NCBI GenBank assembly: GCA_022225965.2
Contig: JAKJXP020000004.1
Location: forward strand, 620,001 to 684,000
Direction of reading: 5' to 3'
Origin: Diatrype stigma
Lineage: Eukaryota; Ascomycota; Sordariomycetes; Xylariales; Diatrypaceae
Length of the DNA: 64,000 nucleotides
The notes under the pieces are model-generated. The model was given only the letters and a program-made list of their open reading frames with translations, was not told the origin of the DNA and searched no databases. The position numbers were made by a program, and so were the translations under genes. Of this stretch, positions 43,754-55,540 are shown piece after piece; position 1 is the stretch's first letter; the number at the start of each line of letters is the position of its first letter.

Positions 43754-45624
43754 CTATATTATATATTCCGGACTGGGACTTAGTACTTCTTCAATGTTTC
43801 GTCGGATTTCCCTAACTGCCTTCAAGTCTGCTGGTTTCACATTTGGATATGTAGCAAGTTGCATGGGGTAATCCTCGGACTCAACGGCAGTTCGTTTCCT
43901 TTTCTCCGATGCCCTCCCATCTGGTCTCGATCTTGTCACATTTGCCTCGAATTGGTCGATTAGGACTTCCATCGAAGCTGGGTGAATGAGGCCAAGAGGC
44001 ATCACAGGGACTCTGTGGTTGACCTGGTAGACGCGTCCGAAATGAAGTCGGGCTGACTTTGGAAGTGCTGTGGACGGGTGATCTGGCTTCATCCTTATGG
44101 GAGATAGGACCATGCCCGTCTCGCCTGGCAAGGGGTCTGGAATTTCCTTCCCCGAATGCAGTATGGCAAATAGTTCTTGGTCGAGTTGCTCAGTACAGCC
44201 TCGCCGTGCGTATCTGCATTGCTCATAAGCAAACGATCTCGGTGAAGAAGTCAAAATGTAGATAGGGGGGGTATAATACGTATGAATTCCCAAACACAAA
44301 CACTTGCTCCCGCTTTCGCGGATCACAACGAACCGTTGAATCATCGTCGGTCCACAGATCGATCGTTCAAGCACTACACTCGTCTGCATTACAAAGTCAA
44401 CAACTTCCTCGTCAGTATAGATTGGATAGTCATCAACGACATCGTCAAGAATAATCCATTCTTCCGCAGAGAATATGTCGTCATCCACGCAGGGCGGTGT
44501 GTCTCTCAATTTGGTTCGTTTAATTTGTGCTCTTCTGGAGTCGTTAAGACCTTTGAAGCTCTCTTCTGGCATCATGGCAAAGTATGAGTCCCAATGGTTC
44601 AGTCGGAAATGTCTTGCGGCCCACGATTCTCTCGTAAACACCTTGTTGCTTTGACATTGTAGGCATTTAACTGTGGTATGGTCGTGGGGTATTTCTTCGC
44701 AATGATATGACATCTCGTGCAGAGGCAGTGCTCTGATCTGATCTAGTCTTTTCCGCCTGTAATCCAGACGAATCGCTGCTTCTCTCGCCTTCAAGCTGGG
44801 GATATCGTCCAGTGGCAACTGTCCAAAGTCGACCTCCCGGAAGCTGCGAGGCTTACGGAGGAACAAAGACGATTCCACCCGCACGGCGAATACTTGGCCG
44901 GGCCTGAAGAACAATGGGTTATTGTTTTGTCGGTCAAAACCGGCAAATCCGGTGTGACCATAATATATTGTGGCCGCCAGCTTCAAACCTTCACAATCCG
45001 TACTGGGTTGGAAGTTTTCAAGGTGAGATTCGTATCTTTCATGAAGAATGACTGAACATCCTGGATCATATCCCGTGCTATAAAAAAGTCTTAGCCAATT
45101 ACAACCAAGTGTAAGTCAGCTAAGGGAGAGTATACTTGTAATAACATGCCATCGAAACCAAGCAGTTAACTGATGCAAGCATCGTCACCAGGTTCCCTCT
45201 CAAAGTTTTTATCTTCATCCTTGGGTATCAGCCGATATCAACTATCGAAATGATTTCCTGGGTAACAAACTGGCTCAGACATCGTCGTTGCCCATTTCCC
45301 TTTCCTATAAATATCCTTGAGGATATTTCCGGATCCACCTGTTTTTAAAGATTCGGCGTAGGCCTCGTGTTGGTGTAGGAACGATTCTATTGCCTGATTG
45401 GAGGCGTTCACAGCGAAAAGAAGCGCGTTCACGGTGGGCTGCGCAAGCTGGTTTGCGGCGTGAAGTTGTTCTACTTGAGACAATACACGGTTGACGACAT
45501 TTAGTGTTGCAATGAGTTCGCCATATTCATGAACCGAGCCCCGAGACTCCGACAGGGCCTTGCATAGCGTATAAGCCAGGTTTGCACCGGCCAAAAAGTC
45601 ACCAGCAGAAAACCCAAAAGACAT
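43754..45624 (-). CDS. Multi-domain DUF6590-like protein with fungal N-terminal signalling-type domain
   Basis: Three exons were modelled by frame: 45624-45281, 45077-44280 and 44213-43754 (533 aa). The first 100 residues (MSFGFSAGDFLAGANLAYTL onward) resemble the all-helical N-terminal domain common on fungal NLR-type and ubiquitin-domain proteins. The middle (TGYDPGCSVILHERYESHLE, KLAATIYYG) and a C2H2-like motif (VKCLQCQ...ARHFRLNH) follow. The C-terminal third matches my recollection of DUF6590: IQRFVVIRESGSKCLCLGIH, then RLHFGRVYQVNHRVPVMPLG and LIHPASMEVLIDQF. The intron 1 donor (GTCTGA, weak) is uncertain, and the two halves could be separate genes. Function unknown; such architectures are expanded and variable in filamentous fungi. 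Confidence 0.6.
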
Positions 45625-47731
45625 GGCGATGGATGTAAGAGCCTCGCGCTGTGCTTCTCACCTTGGGGTCGAATCGGCAAAAGACGCCTTGGTACATGGA
45701 AGTTTGATATATGTAACAATGCAGTCGGCGTGGCAAATTCAGCTGCTTAGTGATGTCCTAGCCTCGGTTGAATAAAACCTGAACAAGCCTGGAATACATG
45801 GTCAGTCAAGCGCTCTCACCGAATCATCCAACCACTGAATTCGCAAATCTTGTTAATCCAGAAAAGCCCAAATAACACCAGCCTGATTTAGTATGTCTGA
45901 AAAACTACCAAGCCGGTGTTCGCCGAAACTGGGTCCAGTAATCGGCGATGACAAGGCGGCTCTAGCCACCAAGAACAGAGCCTTGCAATATTTGTGTCCA
46001 GGCATATTATGCATGGCTTAACGGTATAATGCTTCTAGGCGCTTTAGGTGACAGAAGGTTATAGAACTTTCTAAATAGGGGCCGAGCCCCGTTGTTTGCC
46101 ACCCCTGATGCATTCTACGACAAGTCCGTATGGCTTCAGGGGCTGTAAGGTTCTATAACCACGCGATCTTGTGGGCCTCTCATCTTAGAGCGTAGTTTGA
46201 TTTGAGCAAACTTGAGGAAGCCGTAATTCAATGGTATCAAATCAAACAAACTACCAAACAAATCAAATAATACCAACCACCAGCGTTGGCACAAATCTCA
46301 CCGAAAGCCAAAACCTTTACCGAATCAAATCAGATCAAATGGTGTACCCTACTTAGACTCACATAGCACAACTCAGAGCTTGAATTATTTGACTCCCTTA
46401 ATACAGGTTTCGATGATTTCTGACAGGGTTCAAAAGATAGCTAGAAAAGGGGTTATACGAGCTGCTGGCGAACTATTTAATGGGTTAGATATGAAATAGT
46501 ATTTTTATTGAGGAAGACAATTCATGCTTCTGTCGTTCCATCAAGTATACCAAATTACTGCTCAATCTACATTCCGTGTTGATTATGACTATTCGTCCAT
46601 CCCCGCCCCCTACTGCCTGACGCCAGAGAATGTAGCGCAGCCACCGAGTCACACGGCGTACTTACGGCTTAACGCGTTTCTTAGAACAGCTCAATGGGTA
46701 ATGTATCATTCAGAGGCCTCCGGTTCTCGATACGAAGTTTGAAAGCCAGTGTCTACGGAAGGAGTTGATCACGGCTTGAGCTATGAGTATGCGCTTAGGA
46801 GCCATGTATGGTTGAGATAGAACAATTAGTTTGCCCCCTTAGTAATCCTCGGGATTATAGCTACCACCTGTCATGTATAGGCCCAGTAATGTTCTCCGTA
46901 CGACAAGGCCGCCCTTCTAGACAGAGGGCAGTTCATAAAGTATGGTAATCCTGCCACTTGAGTAAACGGAATACATCGATCGGCTGAGTTGTATAGGTCT
47001 TATGGGGAATAAGGGGCTTGGTTCGTGGACATATGCGCTGACTGGTTTCCGTCTTGATGAACATGATTGATACAAGCTTTGGTGTTTAGTTGAACGGCCA
47101 CCAAAATGTAGAGCATGTTCTCAGTCACATGCGCAAGTGGCAATGCCCCTCGTCGTGTACGCCCTTTTAGATACTCGTTCTATAGATTGATTAGCCGAAC
47201 ATGATGGCGGGGGTGGGCCAACGCGGATGGCCCCGCCTTACAATCGGGTAGTTATAGTTATACTCACCTATCATAAACCCCAGATGGAGTATTGTATCTC
47301 GTGTAGTGCTGCCATGACGACGCTACGTACGCCCTTTGGGGGATCGAAGGGCTTTCTCTTTATCTTATGCGGGGTACTAAAGGGGTTCCCTGCAGAGTCG
47401 GAACATATCCATTCTCGTAAGGGGCTTTCGTTGTGTTGTAGTGGCAGGTGTTTGCGAAGCTCCAGTCTTGCATTTGAGGGGTCCTAATGGGTGATGTCAC
47501 CATCGAACGTGTGCAGTTTGCAGACTTGATGTGCCGACTTGGTTTACGAAAGTAGCGAGCTATGCGTAGGAAGGCCGGCTGTCAGGGCGGTTGATCACGA
47601 CAAGGGAAGTGATACCTAGTATAATTAGGGGTGGCTTCCCGGCATCTTCAAATCCGGAGTCGTAAACTGCCCTTGCTCCACCAAACCGAACCGAACTAAT
47701 AGTATAATACCAGTAGATTTGCAATCCCAAG
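45625..47731. other. Gene-poor stretch
   Basis: About 2.1 kb with no supported gene. It holds a short inverted-repeat element (46055-46160) and ATCAAATCAAA-type runs near 46195-46340. Small frames at 46524-46742 and 47227-47487 show nothing recognisable. Confidence 0.55.
46055..46160. mobile_element. Possible miniature inverted-repeat element (about 106 bp)
   Basis: AAGGTTATAGAACTTT at the left end and AAGGTTCTATAACC at the right form 14-bp near-perfect inverted ends around a short interior. No target duplication is evident. It could also be a chance hairpin. Confidence 0.3.
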
Positions 47732-48888
47732 ATGTCGTCAGACACCGGATATCCCGACCTAACCACTTTCAAGGCGTTAAGGTAGGCCACTTAGTTCATT
47801 GCATGCTGAACTGTTACTATGACTGTGATTTCTCCACGAAGGAATAGGCACTGACACAACAACAACAACAACAACAACCCTCCAGCTTCGATGTCTACGG
47901 CACGCTCATAGACTGGGAACCGGCGATGCTCGCCTCCGTACGGGAGCTTATCACAGCGCACCTGCCCGCCTCGCACCCGTACAACACCGACCCGCCCACA
48001 GCCGCGCTGATGCGTCTCGACGCCCTCGCGCGCGAACTCGAGGCGCCGACGCAGCAGCCGACGCTGCCGTACAACGAGGTGCTGGCGCGGGCGCTGACGC
48101 TCCTCGGCGTCGAAACGGGCGTGGGCGTGCCCGACGTCGTGGCGGCCGACTTCGGGCGCACCCCGAGCACGTGGCCGCCCTTCGCGGACACGGTGCCGGC
48201 CCTGCAGAAGCTGAGGCGCCACTACGGCGCGCTGATCGCCGTGTCCAATGTCGATAACGCTAACATCGCCGTCACCGTGGCTGAGCGGCTCGCGCCCGCC
48301 CGCTTCGACGCCGTGTACACAGCCGAGGATATCGGCAGCTACAAGCCGAGCCACAGGAATTTCGAGTATTTGTTCGCGCACGCGAAGAAGGACCTGGGCG
48401 TCGATTGGGAGAAGGGCGATCTGCTGCATGTTGCGCGCAGGTGAGTTGCGTTGCATTGCGTTGCGTTGCGTTCGTCTGGCTGGCTGTTTATTGGTTTATC
48501 ACTAACCCGCAACCCCTCCGACCCCCCAACCCCTTTGCATTTCGGGGGGGTTTTTTTTTTTTTGGTTTTCTTTTTGGTTTTTTTCGGGTCCCCTTGATAC
48601 TACAGTCACACATGGGAGAGACGCAAATTAGCAGCGACCGTGACGGATTTCAAGCAGATGCGGCATGCTGATTGATATAGTCTGCGCGCCGACCACGTCA
48701 CCACCAAAGAGCTCGGCCTCCGGAGCGTGTGGATCTCGCGCGGCGGCAACCGGGAGGGACAATACGGCGTCGGCGGGGACTACTCCCAGCTGAAGGACAA
48801 GACGGCGTTCGAGTGGCGGTTTGACACCCTTGGCGATTTCGCGGACGAGGTGGAGCGGCAGTTCGCCGCCAAGCAGAGCAAGGCGTAA
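47732..48888 (+). CDS. HAD-superfamily hydrolase, 2-haloacid dehalogenase type II-like
   Basis: Exons 47732-47781, 47886-48440 and 48681-48888 give 270 aa; both introns are in phase 2 and restore serine codons. HAD motifs: I SFDVYGTLIDW (nucleophile Asp); II IAVSNVDNANI (Ser); III YKPSHRNFEYLF (Lys); then the C-terminal LGLRSVWISRGG. The IV-region reads HVARSLRADHVTTKELGL, where many relatives have HVAQSLYHD. The family hydrolyses C-halogen bonds or phosphate esters; fungal members are mostly uncharacterised. Intron 2 (240 bp) is odd, with a GCGTT tandem run right after the donor and a G7T12-type homopolymer tract (48545-48562). No targeting signal is seen, so a cytosolic enzyme is likely. 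Confidence 0.88.
48546..48562 (+). repeat. Homopolymer tract G/T inside HAD gene intron 2
   Basis: A run of G directly followed by a run of T, then further T-rich DNA. Such a tract is prone to slippage and sequencing error. Confidence 0.7.
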
Positions 48889-49068
48889 TGATATACTCAC
48901 ATAATTACTTGGGCAGTAGGTATCAATCCATTCATCGTTCAACTCAGTCAGTAGCCAAGTCACAGCTATAGATTTGGAGCATCGAGAAATGGAGACAGTA
49001 GCATCAGGTAGTGGCAGGGTAGGATTCATTGCATTACCGTCGCAGGCTTCAACATCTTAATAGAAAAA

Positions 49069-51275
49069 CTACCATTCCTCCAAACCCCTTCCAGCATCGT
49101 TCTCTTCTATCAGCCCTTCCCTCTCGTCCGTGCCAGATATGGACATAGACATAGAGCCCGTCCGGGCCCTGGAGCGATCAATACCGCCTTTTCCTCGCTT
49201 GCGCCTACGCTGCCGCGGCTCGGCCGCCACGTCGCGCGATCGCCAGCCCTGCCGGACGCGGATCGGCTTCAGGAACCCGTCGACATGCACGCCGCCATGC
49301 ATATCGTCCTCGCTGTCGACCTCTGCCGGCGGTAACTGCGCGTCGCCCTCGGAGCCGTGCACCAGCTTCAGGTGGCGCAGCAGGTTCGCCCGCCGCGCGA
49401 ACCCCTCGGCGGCGCGGGGGCAGTCGCCGAAAGTGCAGAAGTGGGATCCTGTCGCCGAGGCCGACCGGGACCTCCTTCGCATGGTGTTGGTGGTATCCGC
49501 GCTGCTTTTTCTGCTCTTGTTGCTGGGCCCGTACCCTCCTTCCGACATGGCGTCCGTTTCAGTGCTGGATTCTCGGGTCCGTCCGGAGCGGGCCTTCGAC
49601 GGCGGTAGTTCCTCGTCGTCGGATTCCAGGAGGGATGGCCGCGGCATCCCAGGCACATATCTCGTAGTCTTTACCGCATCGGCCTGTCCCATAGGTCCTT
49701 CTGTCAGAGTGTGTATCTCCATGCTCTGGCCAAAAAGGTCGGCACACCTCCGGGCTGCCCTGTCAATAGCCTGAGGGGGGAAGCCAGCCAGTGCCGCCGC
49801 ACCGAGGACATTGCGCCAATCTCGCAGGCCTACACGGTTCTTCCACCCATCCCTTGGGGCTTTCTTGATCATTGGGCGTTCGGGAGACAGCTCCTTGTCT
49901 GCTTTGCGCTTGGTCCTCGGATCCTTTGTCGGTGATTCCTCATCACTCTCTCTGCCAGCTTCAGCACCGGAATCGGGGTCTAGAAAGGATGGAATCGGTT
50001 TTTTCTGTATTCTAGCCACCCGGATGGCATAATCCCTGTCTGACTCTCCTTCAAGGCGTTCGTACGTTTTCTTAGGTCTTCCTCGCCTGGTTGCTTTCTT
50101 CCCCTGCTCGTGATCGGGTCCAGTTGATTGTGTGGTAGTTTTTGGAATTGAAGACTGCTTCTTTTTCTTACCCTGGTCATCATCAATCCCACTGAGTGGT
50201 TCTGACCGTCTGGAGACCGGGGGTCTGCCGTCCTTTCGAGGCCTACCTCGTTTTCCTTTCGCGCCAGATTGCGCCCGTTCTCTGGAAGGTGACCGGCTGA
50301 ACTGAGATGAATCCGATGCATCTGAATCGTCAGAATCTGAAAGATAGCTCTTCGTGGACTCTTGGAAGATATGAAGAGTTCTGAGAGTATCATCTAATTT
50401 GCTGAGTATGTGCCGAACCGAAGGGCGAAGAAGAGCATAGGAGAGGTCATCGTCTGTCGAAATAGTAGGCCGAAGACCACCTTCTTGAGGCAGCTTTTCA
50501 TCCTCGTCGGAGCTTTCACGCTTGAGCTTTTCATCTGCGCTTTCGCCATCGGTCTCACTCTCCCTTTTGATCGGCCTTGAAATAGATCGGGACCTTGCCT
50601 TTGACGGACTGGACTGGAAGTCGGAGTCGGAGTCATCCTCGTCATCGAGCCCCGCATCACTAATTCCTTCACCCATATTCGCATCGTCAAGTTCATCCTG
50701 CTGCCAAGGCCGACTTTGGAATCTCTCCTTCGCGAATCGCAAGATGGTAGCTGAGATAGACTCCTCGAGAGCAGTGCTTGGCATTGTCACGGTCTTCTTC
50801 CTAGTGATGTATTCCTCATCGATTTCATCCGCCTTCCCCATGAAGTCGGGTGCCGGGACTTTACTAGCCGCCATGGGCCATGCAGTCCAGGAGCGCTGCG
50901 GCACCCAGTCATCTTGCTGGACTGTTTGCCCTGTTGCCGCATTGATATCCTGGTTTTAGTTAGCTATATATCACGTGTGAAAGCATGAGATGAGGAGGGG
51001 GATAGGGGGTAAGCTCTCACTTGTTCAGGGACGGGCAGGATATTGTTAAGCGGGTTTCTATGTCTCTGCTTAAGTGCGAATGTATTATACAGATGGACCG
51101 ACAAGTCCCGGTTGCGGATCTCGTTGAGTGCGGCGACTGTATCGATCTCTTCGTTGTTCATCTGCCGCCAGGTGGGCGGGGGACCGTGCCACCGGTTGGG
51201 ACGCTCATCATGTTCATCATCATCCTTGCCTGAGGATTCGGTATAGGTATCGGAACCATTCGGTATCGATGCCAT
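49069..51275 (-). CDS. Rrn9-domain protein with AT-hooks and a C2H2 zinc finger
   Basis: Two exons, 51275-51021 and 50949-49069, give 711 aa (donor GTGAGA, acceptor CCAG, phase 0). The N-terminal block has RPNRWHGPPPTWRQMNNEE and LNEIRNRDLSVHLYNTFAL, the signature of the Rrn9 domain; in yeast Rrn9 is part of the RNA polymerase I upstream activating factor. The middle is acidic and Ser-rich with AT-hook-like motifs (GKRGRPRKDGRPP; RRGRPKK). A conserved block WKNRVGLRDWRNVLGAAALA and GFPPQAIDRAARRCADLF follows. Near the C terminus is one C2H2 finger (CTFGDCPRAAEGF...LLRHLKLVH). Together these point to a nuclear DNA-binding role in rDNA transcription. It is much longer than yeast Rrn9 (365 aa), with added DNA-binding modules. 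Confidence 0.85.
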
Positions 51276-52186
51276 ACTTTTTGCAGAGAAATATCTTTGC
51301 AAAGACTGTGCCTATGGAAACCGAAAAGGGGGTAAAGGACGCGATGAGCGCCAGAGATGAAGGGATTGAAGTCTAAAAGCAACAGTCAACTGCGAGTCCG
51401 TCAGAAACGACTGGTCACTGTGAACTGACTGTGTGTTTTACGTAGTAGTTCTATGTCTGTATGTCTGTATGTGTATGTACGGATGTAAGCCCGCGAATGC
51501 GATTCCAGCCAATCAACAAATCGGAATCCATGAATTGTAACTGTAAGCAGCAACATGCAGTTACAGAGTCTGTGACGTCGCCTCCTTCAGCACTGTCTCC
51601 GGAGGCACACTAGGTACAGTACATAACCACCTACAGCAGCAGGTGCGCCGCAACAGGTATTGTACTGTATAACACAGGCGCAGCCCCCAGCAGCTCCGGG
51701 TAAGTACAACACAAGATACTTCGTAGAATACATACATACATACTTCAGCTTCCAACCCCACCACCTGCACCCGATTGATTAACACTCACCGATCTCATCC
51801 ATCCATCCCCTCCACCAACCCACCCCCGAACGTTCCATTCTCCATTCCAGCATTCCAGAATTCCAGTCCAGAACTCCAAGACTCCAGAACTCCAGGATTC
51901 AGGTGCATATCTCATATTACATATCCGCAAGCAGAGAATCCCGCAGAGGCTTTATCTTGACTTAGTAGATACCTACGATACCTACCAGGACCTACTACCT
52001 ACATCGCCTTTCTATATCCTCAATAAGATTCCGCTATAGCCCCCTTCGTCCTCCCCTCGGACCCGGAGCATCGTCATACAGATATCCTCCGATATATATC
52101 CCCACAAAGCAGCAACACAAGCCGCCGCATCCATCGCATCGTTAGCATCGTCAGCATCGCTAGCGAGTAAAGCTACACACGCGGCC
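51276..52186. other. Divergent promoter region, Rrn9-like and Snx4 genes
   Basis: Contains ATTCCAG/AACTCCAG tandem-like repeats at about 51840-51900 and a TATGTCTG repeat near 51455. No further gene is seen. Confidence 0.6.
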
Positions 52187-54070
52187 ATGGCGGTCATCGA
52201 CCAGGACGACGACTTCTCCAACGTATCGTGGCACAGCGACCGAAACGCAGTTATGGCCGGTTTCGCAGCTTCCTCTAGTTCGTCGCTCGCGGGGCCCGAG
52301 GCTGAGCCTCCGAGCATAGAGGAGCAGCACCACGGCGAGGAACTGGTCCACGAGGACCCCGGCTTGAGCGGCGATATATTGGAGTGCACGGTGTCGGAGC
52401 CCCGGAAAGAGAGCGACGGGACCAAAGATGCTTTTGTATCTTACCTTGTTACAACAAATGTAAGCGATACTATCCCCATGTCGCTATGCTATGGCTGTAT
52501 ACGATAGGTATCTAGCAGCAGGCAGGCAGGCACTCAGTCAGCTAGGCTAACTACCGTGGAACAAACCCACCAGTCAACCTTCCCCTCCTTCCAGAAACCG
52601 ACCTTCACTGCCCGCCGCCGATTCACCGACTTCGTCTTCCTTTACAAGACCCTCTGCCGGGAGTACCCCGCAAGCGCCGTGCCGCCGATCCCCGACAAGC
52701 AACGCATGGAGTACGTGCGGGGCGACCGGTTCGGGTCAGACTTCACCAACCGGCGGGCCTACTCACTGCAGCGGTTCCTGAGTCGCATCGCCCTGCACCC
52801 CGTGCTGCGAAGGGCCCCCATCCTGCACATATTCCTCGAGTCCCCGGATTGGAACGCGACGATGCGAGCACGGTCCGCGCGGGCAGGGGGCATGATGGGG
52901 AGCGAATCAATAAGTGGGGGAGGACTATCAAGCAACAACGGAGGCGCAGGGGGCAACAACGGCGGGGGCGGAGGCGTCTTCGACAACTTCGCCGACACGT
53001 TCATCAACGCGTTCACGAAGCCGCACCGGCACGACCGGCGGTTTGTCGAGGTGCGCGAGCGCGCCGACAAGCTAGACGAGGACCTGGCGCACGTGGAGAA
53101 AGTAGTGGCGCGCGTGGCGGCGCGGCGCGAGGCTGATCTCGAGCAGGACCTGCGCGACCTCGCCGAGCAGTTCCAGCGCCTGGTGGCGCTCGAGCCGGGC
53201 GTCGACGCCGCCGTCCACGGTTTTGCCGCTGCTGTCGGCGACGAGGCCGCCGGCCTGCGCCGCCTCCGCGACAAGTCCGACCAGGACTACGTCGGCAGCC
53301 TGCGCGATATGCAGGCCTACGGCGGGGCCTTGCGGTCGCTCCTCAAGGCCCGCGAGCAGAAGCAGCTCGACTACGAGCAGCTGACCGAGTACCTCAACAA
53401 GTCGTCGACGGACCGGGATGCGCTGTCGGCAGGGTTCGGCGGCGCCAGCGGCTACAGCAGCACGAACCACCATGCGGGATCCGGCGGGGGCGGAGGAGCC
53501 GGCGGTGGCGGGGCCGGAGGCGGACACGGGCACGGAGCGGGAGGAGGCGTGGTGGGCGCGGGCGTCGGCGGGGCGGGCGCGACGGCGGCGTCGCTTGGCA
53601 GCGCGGGCGTGGGCTTCATCCGGTCGAAGCTGGAGGACGTGCGGGGCGTGGACCACGAGGCGGCACGGCGCGAGCGGCTGCGGCGGCTGGAGCTGCGGGT
53701 CGACGAGCTGACGGCCGAGGCGGAGCGGGCCAAGAAGACGAGCGAGCTGTTCGACGACGAGGTCGTCCGCGAGGTCGCCGACTTCGAGCGCATCAAGCGC
53801 GTCGAGATGCGCCGCCAGCTCGGCGGCCTCGCCGACGAGCACGTCCGCTTCTACGGCGACGTCGTCGACGTCTGGGAGCGCTACCTGCGGGATATGGAGG
53901 CCGAGGTGGGGGCCGGAGCAGGGGCGGGGGAAGACAGCAATGGAGGGAATACTGGTGGGGATGGGGCTGGGGAAGGGGATGGGGGTGAAGGGTTTGGCAG
54001 TAGTAGTCATAATGGTCATCACCGGCATAACCATGGTGGTGGTGAGGTTTTCGGGAGCGTTTATGGTTAG
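52187..54070 (+). CDS. SNX4: Sorting nexin Snx4 (Atg24-like), PX-BAR
   Basis: PI3P-binding sorting nexin for endosome-to-Golgi recycling and selective autophagy. Exons 52187-52459 and 52574-54070 give 589 aa; donor GTAAGC, acceptor CCAG, phase 0, splitting the PX domain. The N-terminal acidic region starts MAVIDQDDDFSNVSWHSDRN. The PX domain has RRRFTDFVFLYKTLCREYP, VPPIPDK and RRAYSLQRFLSRIALHPVL. The BAR domain starts near FVEVRERADKLDEDLAHVEK. Two long Gly-rich inserts stand out: one between PX and BAR (SNNGGAGGNNGGGGG) and one inside the BAR helices (about residues 395-435, almost pure Gly/Ala/His). The tail after the last helix is again Gly/Asn/His-rich. These inserts are GC-rich and look like recent repeat expansion. 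Confidence 0.93.
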
Positions 54071-55540
54071 GTCACTCACTATTTAGCGAGGGCTGATTGA
54101 CGGTACGGTTTTAGTCGGTCGGTTGGTTGATCTGCTGATGGTGGTGGCTCTTAGACTTCGAAGACATGACATTCGATTGATTACCTACCTACTCGTTTTG
54201 GTTTCTATTACTTAGGTTCGGCGTTCTAGGAAAGGGGGGCTCGGGTGGCTGGCAGGGATGGATGGATGAAGAAGTCCTCTTGTCTTTTTCTTCCCTTCAA
54301 AATCCTGTAAACAAACATGACATAACATAACATGCCATACATATGTACCGTTGTCTTTTGAGGTCTTTTCGAAGGAAGAGATGGACTGTGTAAGTGATTG
54401 AACTGGCTAATTTTACTATATTCGTGGTTAAATACATCGTTCAGTCACAGGATGGGTTTTGTTGTAGAAGGTAATAAGGGTAGTTATTACCCAAGTAGGT
54501 ACTCGCTTCCTTATCCAACCTTTACAAGTACATGTTGTCATGTTCTTTCATCCAATGACCCCATCTTGTGCGTACGTATATATGTGTGTGTGTGTGTCAA
54601 TAAGTGGGTGGGTAAAAGGGATCTAACATGCTAAGCTGAGTATGCCACTCAAGATCATGTCCGAGGCAGCATATCAATCCATAGTCTGTACGTCTATGTA
54701 AGTACGTGTTGCTTAGTGAACATATAAAACGCCATATATACCTACACACAATTACATAGCTGATTATCAATTGCTCGCTACATGCTGTTCTCAGTCAGTC
54801 TGTTACCTATATCGAGCAACTATTTATAAAGATCGAATGCCAATGTATTATGCGATCCTAGAAGAGAACCAACTGAGGGCAAGGGCTGTAATACGTAAGT
54901 ATTTAATATAGCAAGAAGTGCATAGCTTGATCGCGGACATAGACACATGGAGTCAAAGCATACTTAGAATGCTGATTTGTCTTGGTTCATAGAACTCTTC
55001 CTTCCTACTCAAGGCAATTTTGAATAAAAGTCAGCACCTATCTATCTAGTTTCTCATTTCAAGAACGGAAAGCCCCTTTCTCTTCTTTTCCTGTAGTCAG
55101 GATTCCCATTTATCCTCAGCCATCCATATACCTAAACACGTATGCTCTCAATGCAGTTCACTACGAAACGCACATGTTAAGGATCGACTTTCTCTGTACA
55201 TTTATTTGATTGATTGATTGAATTCACCCACAATTCGCCCCCAAACTCCAGCAAAAGTTGGCCAGTTCTCTAGGTGTAGTATATATCGCAGTAGCAGTAA
55301 CTAGCAGTAGTATAACGATGATGATATAATAAAGCAAAAGGGCTTTCTTTCTCATGATGCAGGCCATGCTATTCACAAATGGATGGGCTTCTTTTTACAT
55401 GGTCGGAAAGAAACAACAAGACGACAAGACACACAAGGGGTTCGCGATTCGCAATTGGTATCAAGACTGGTTTCCCAAGACCACCAAACCCAGAAAAGCT
55501 ACTTAGTAAGTCTAGGGCAGACCGATCAGCCTTGCTTATT
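54071..55540. other. Intergenic between convergent genes
   Basis: 3' flanks of Snx4 and Kex2. TG microsatellite near 54585-54596. No supported gene. Confidence 0.6.

Noticed and set aside
46080..47500. RIP-mutated transposon body in the gene desert
   Set aside because: Base composition looks mixed, no coding relic of a transposase or polymerase is visible, and no long repeats were seen by eye.
53072..54079. 335-codon minus-strand open frame
   Set aside because: Antisense to Snx4; open only because of high GC.
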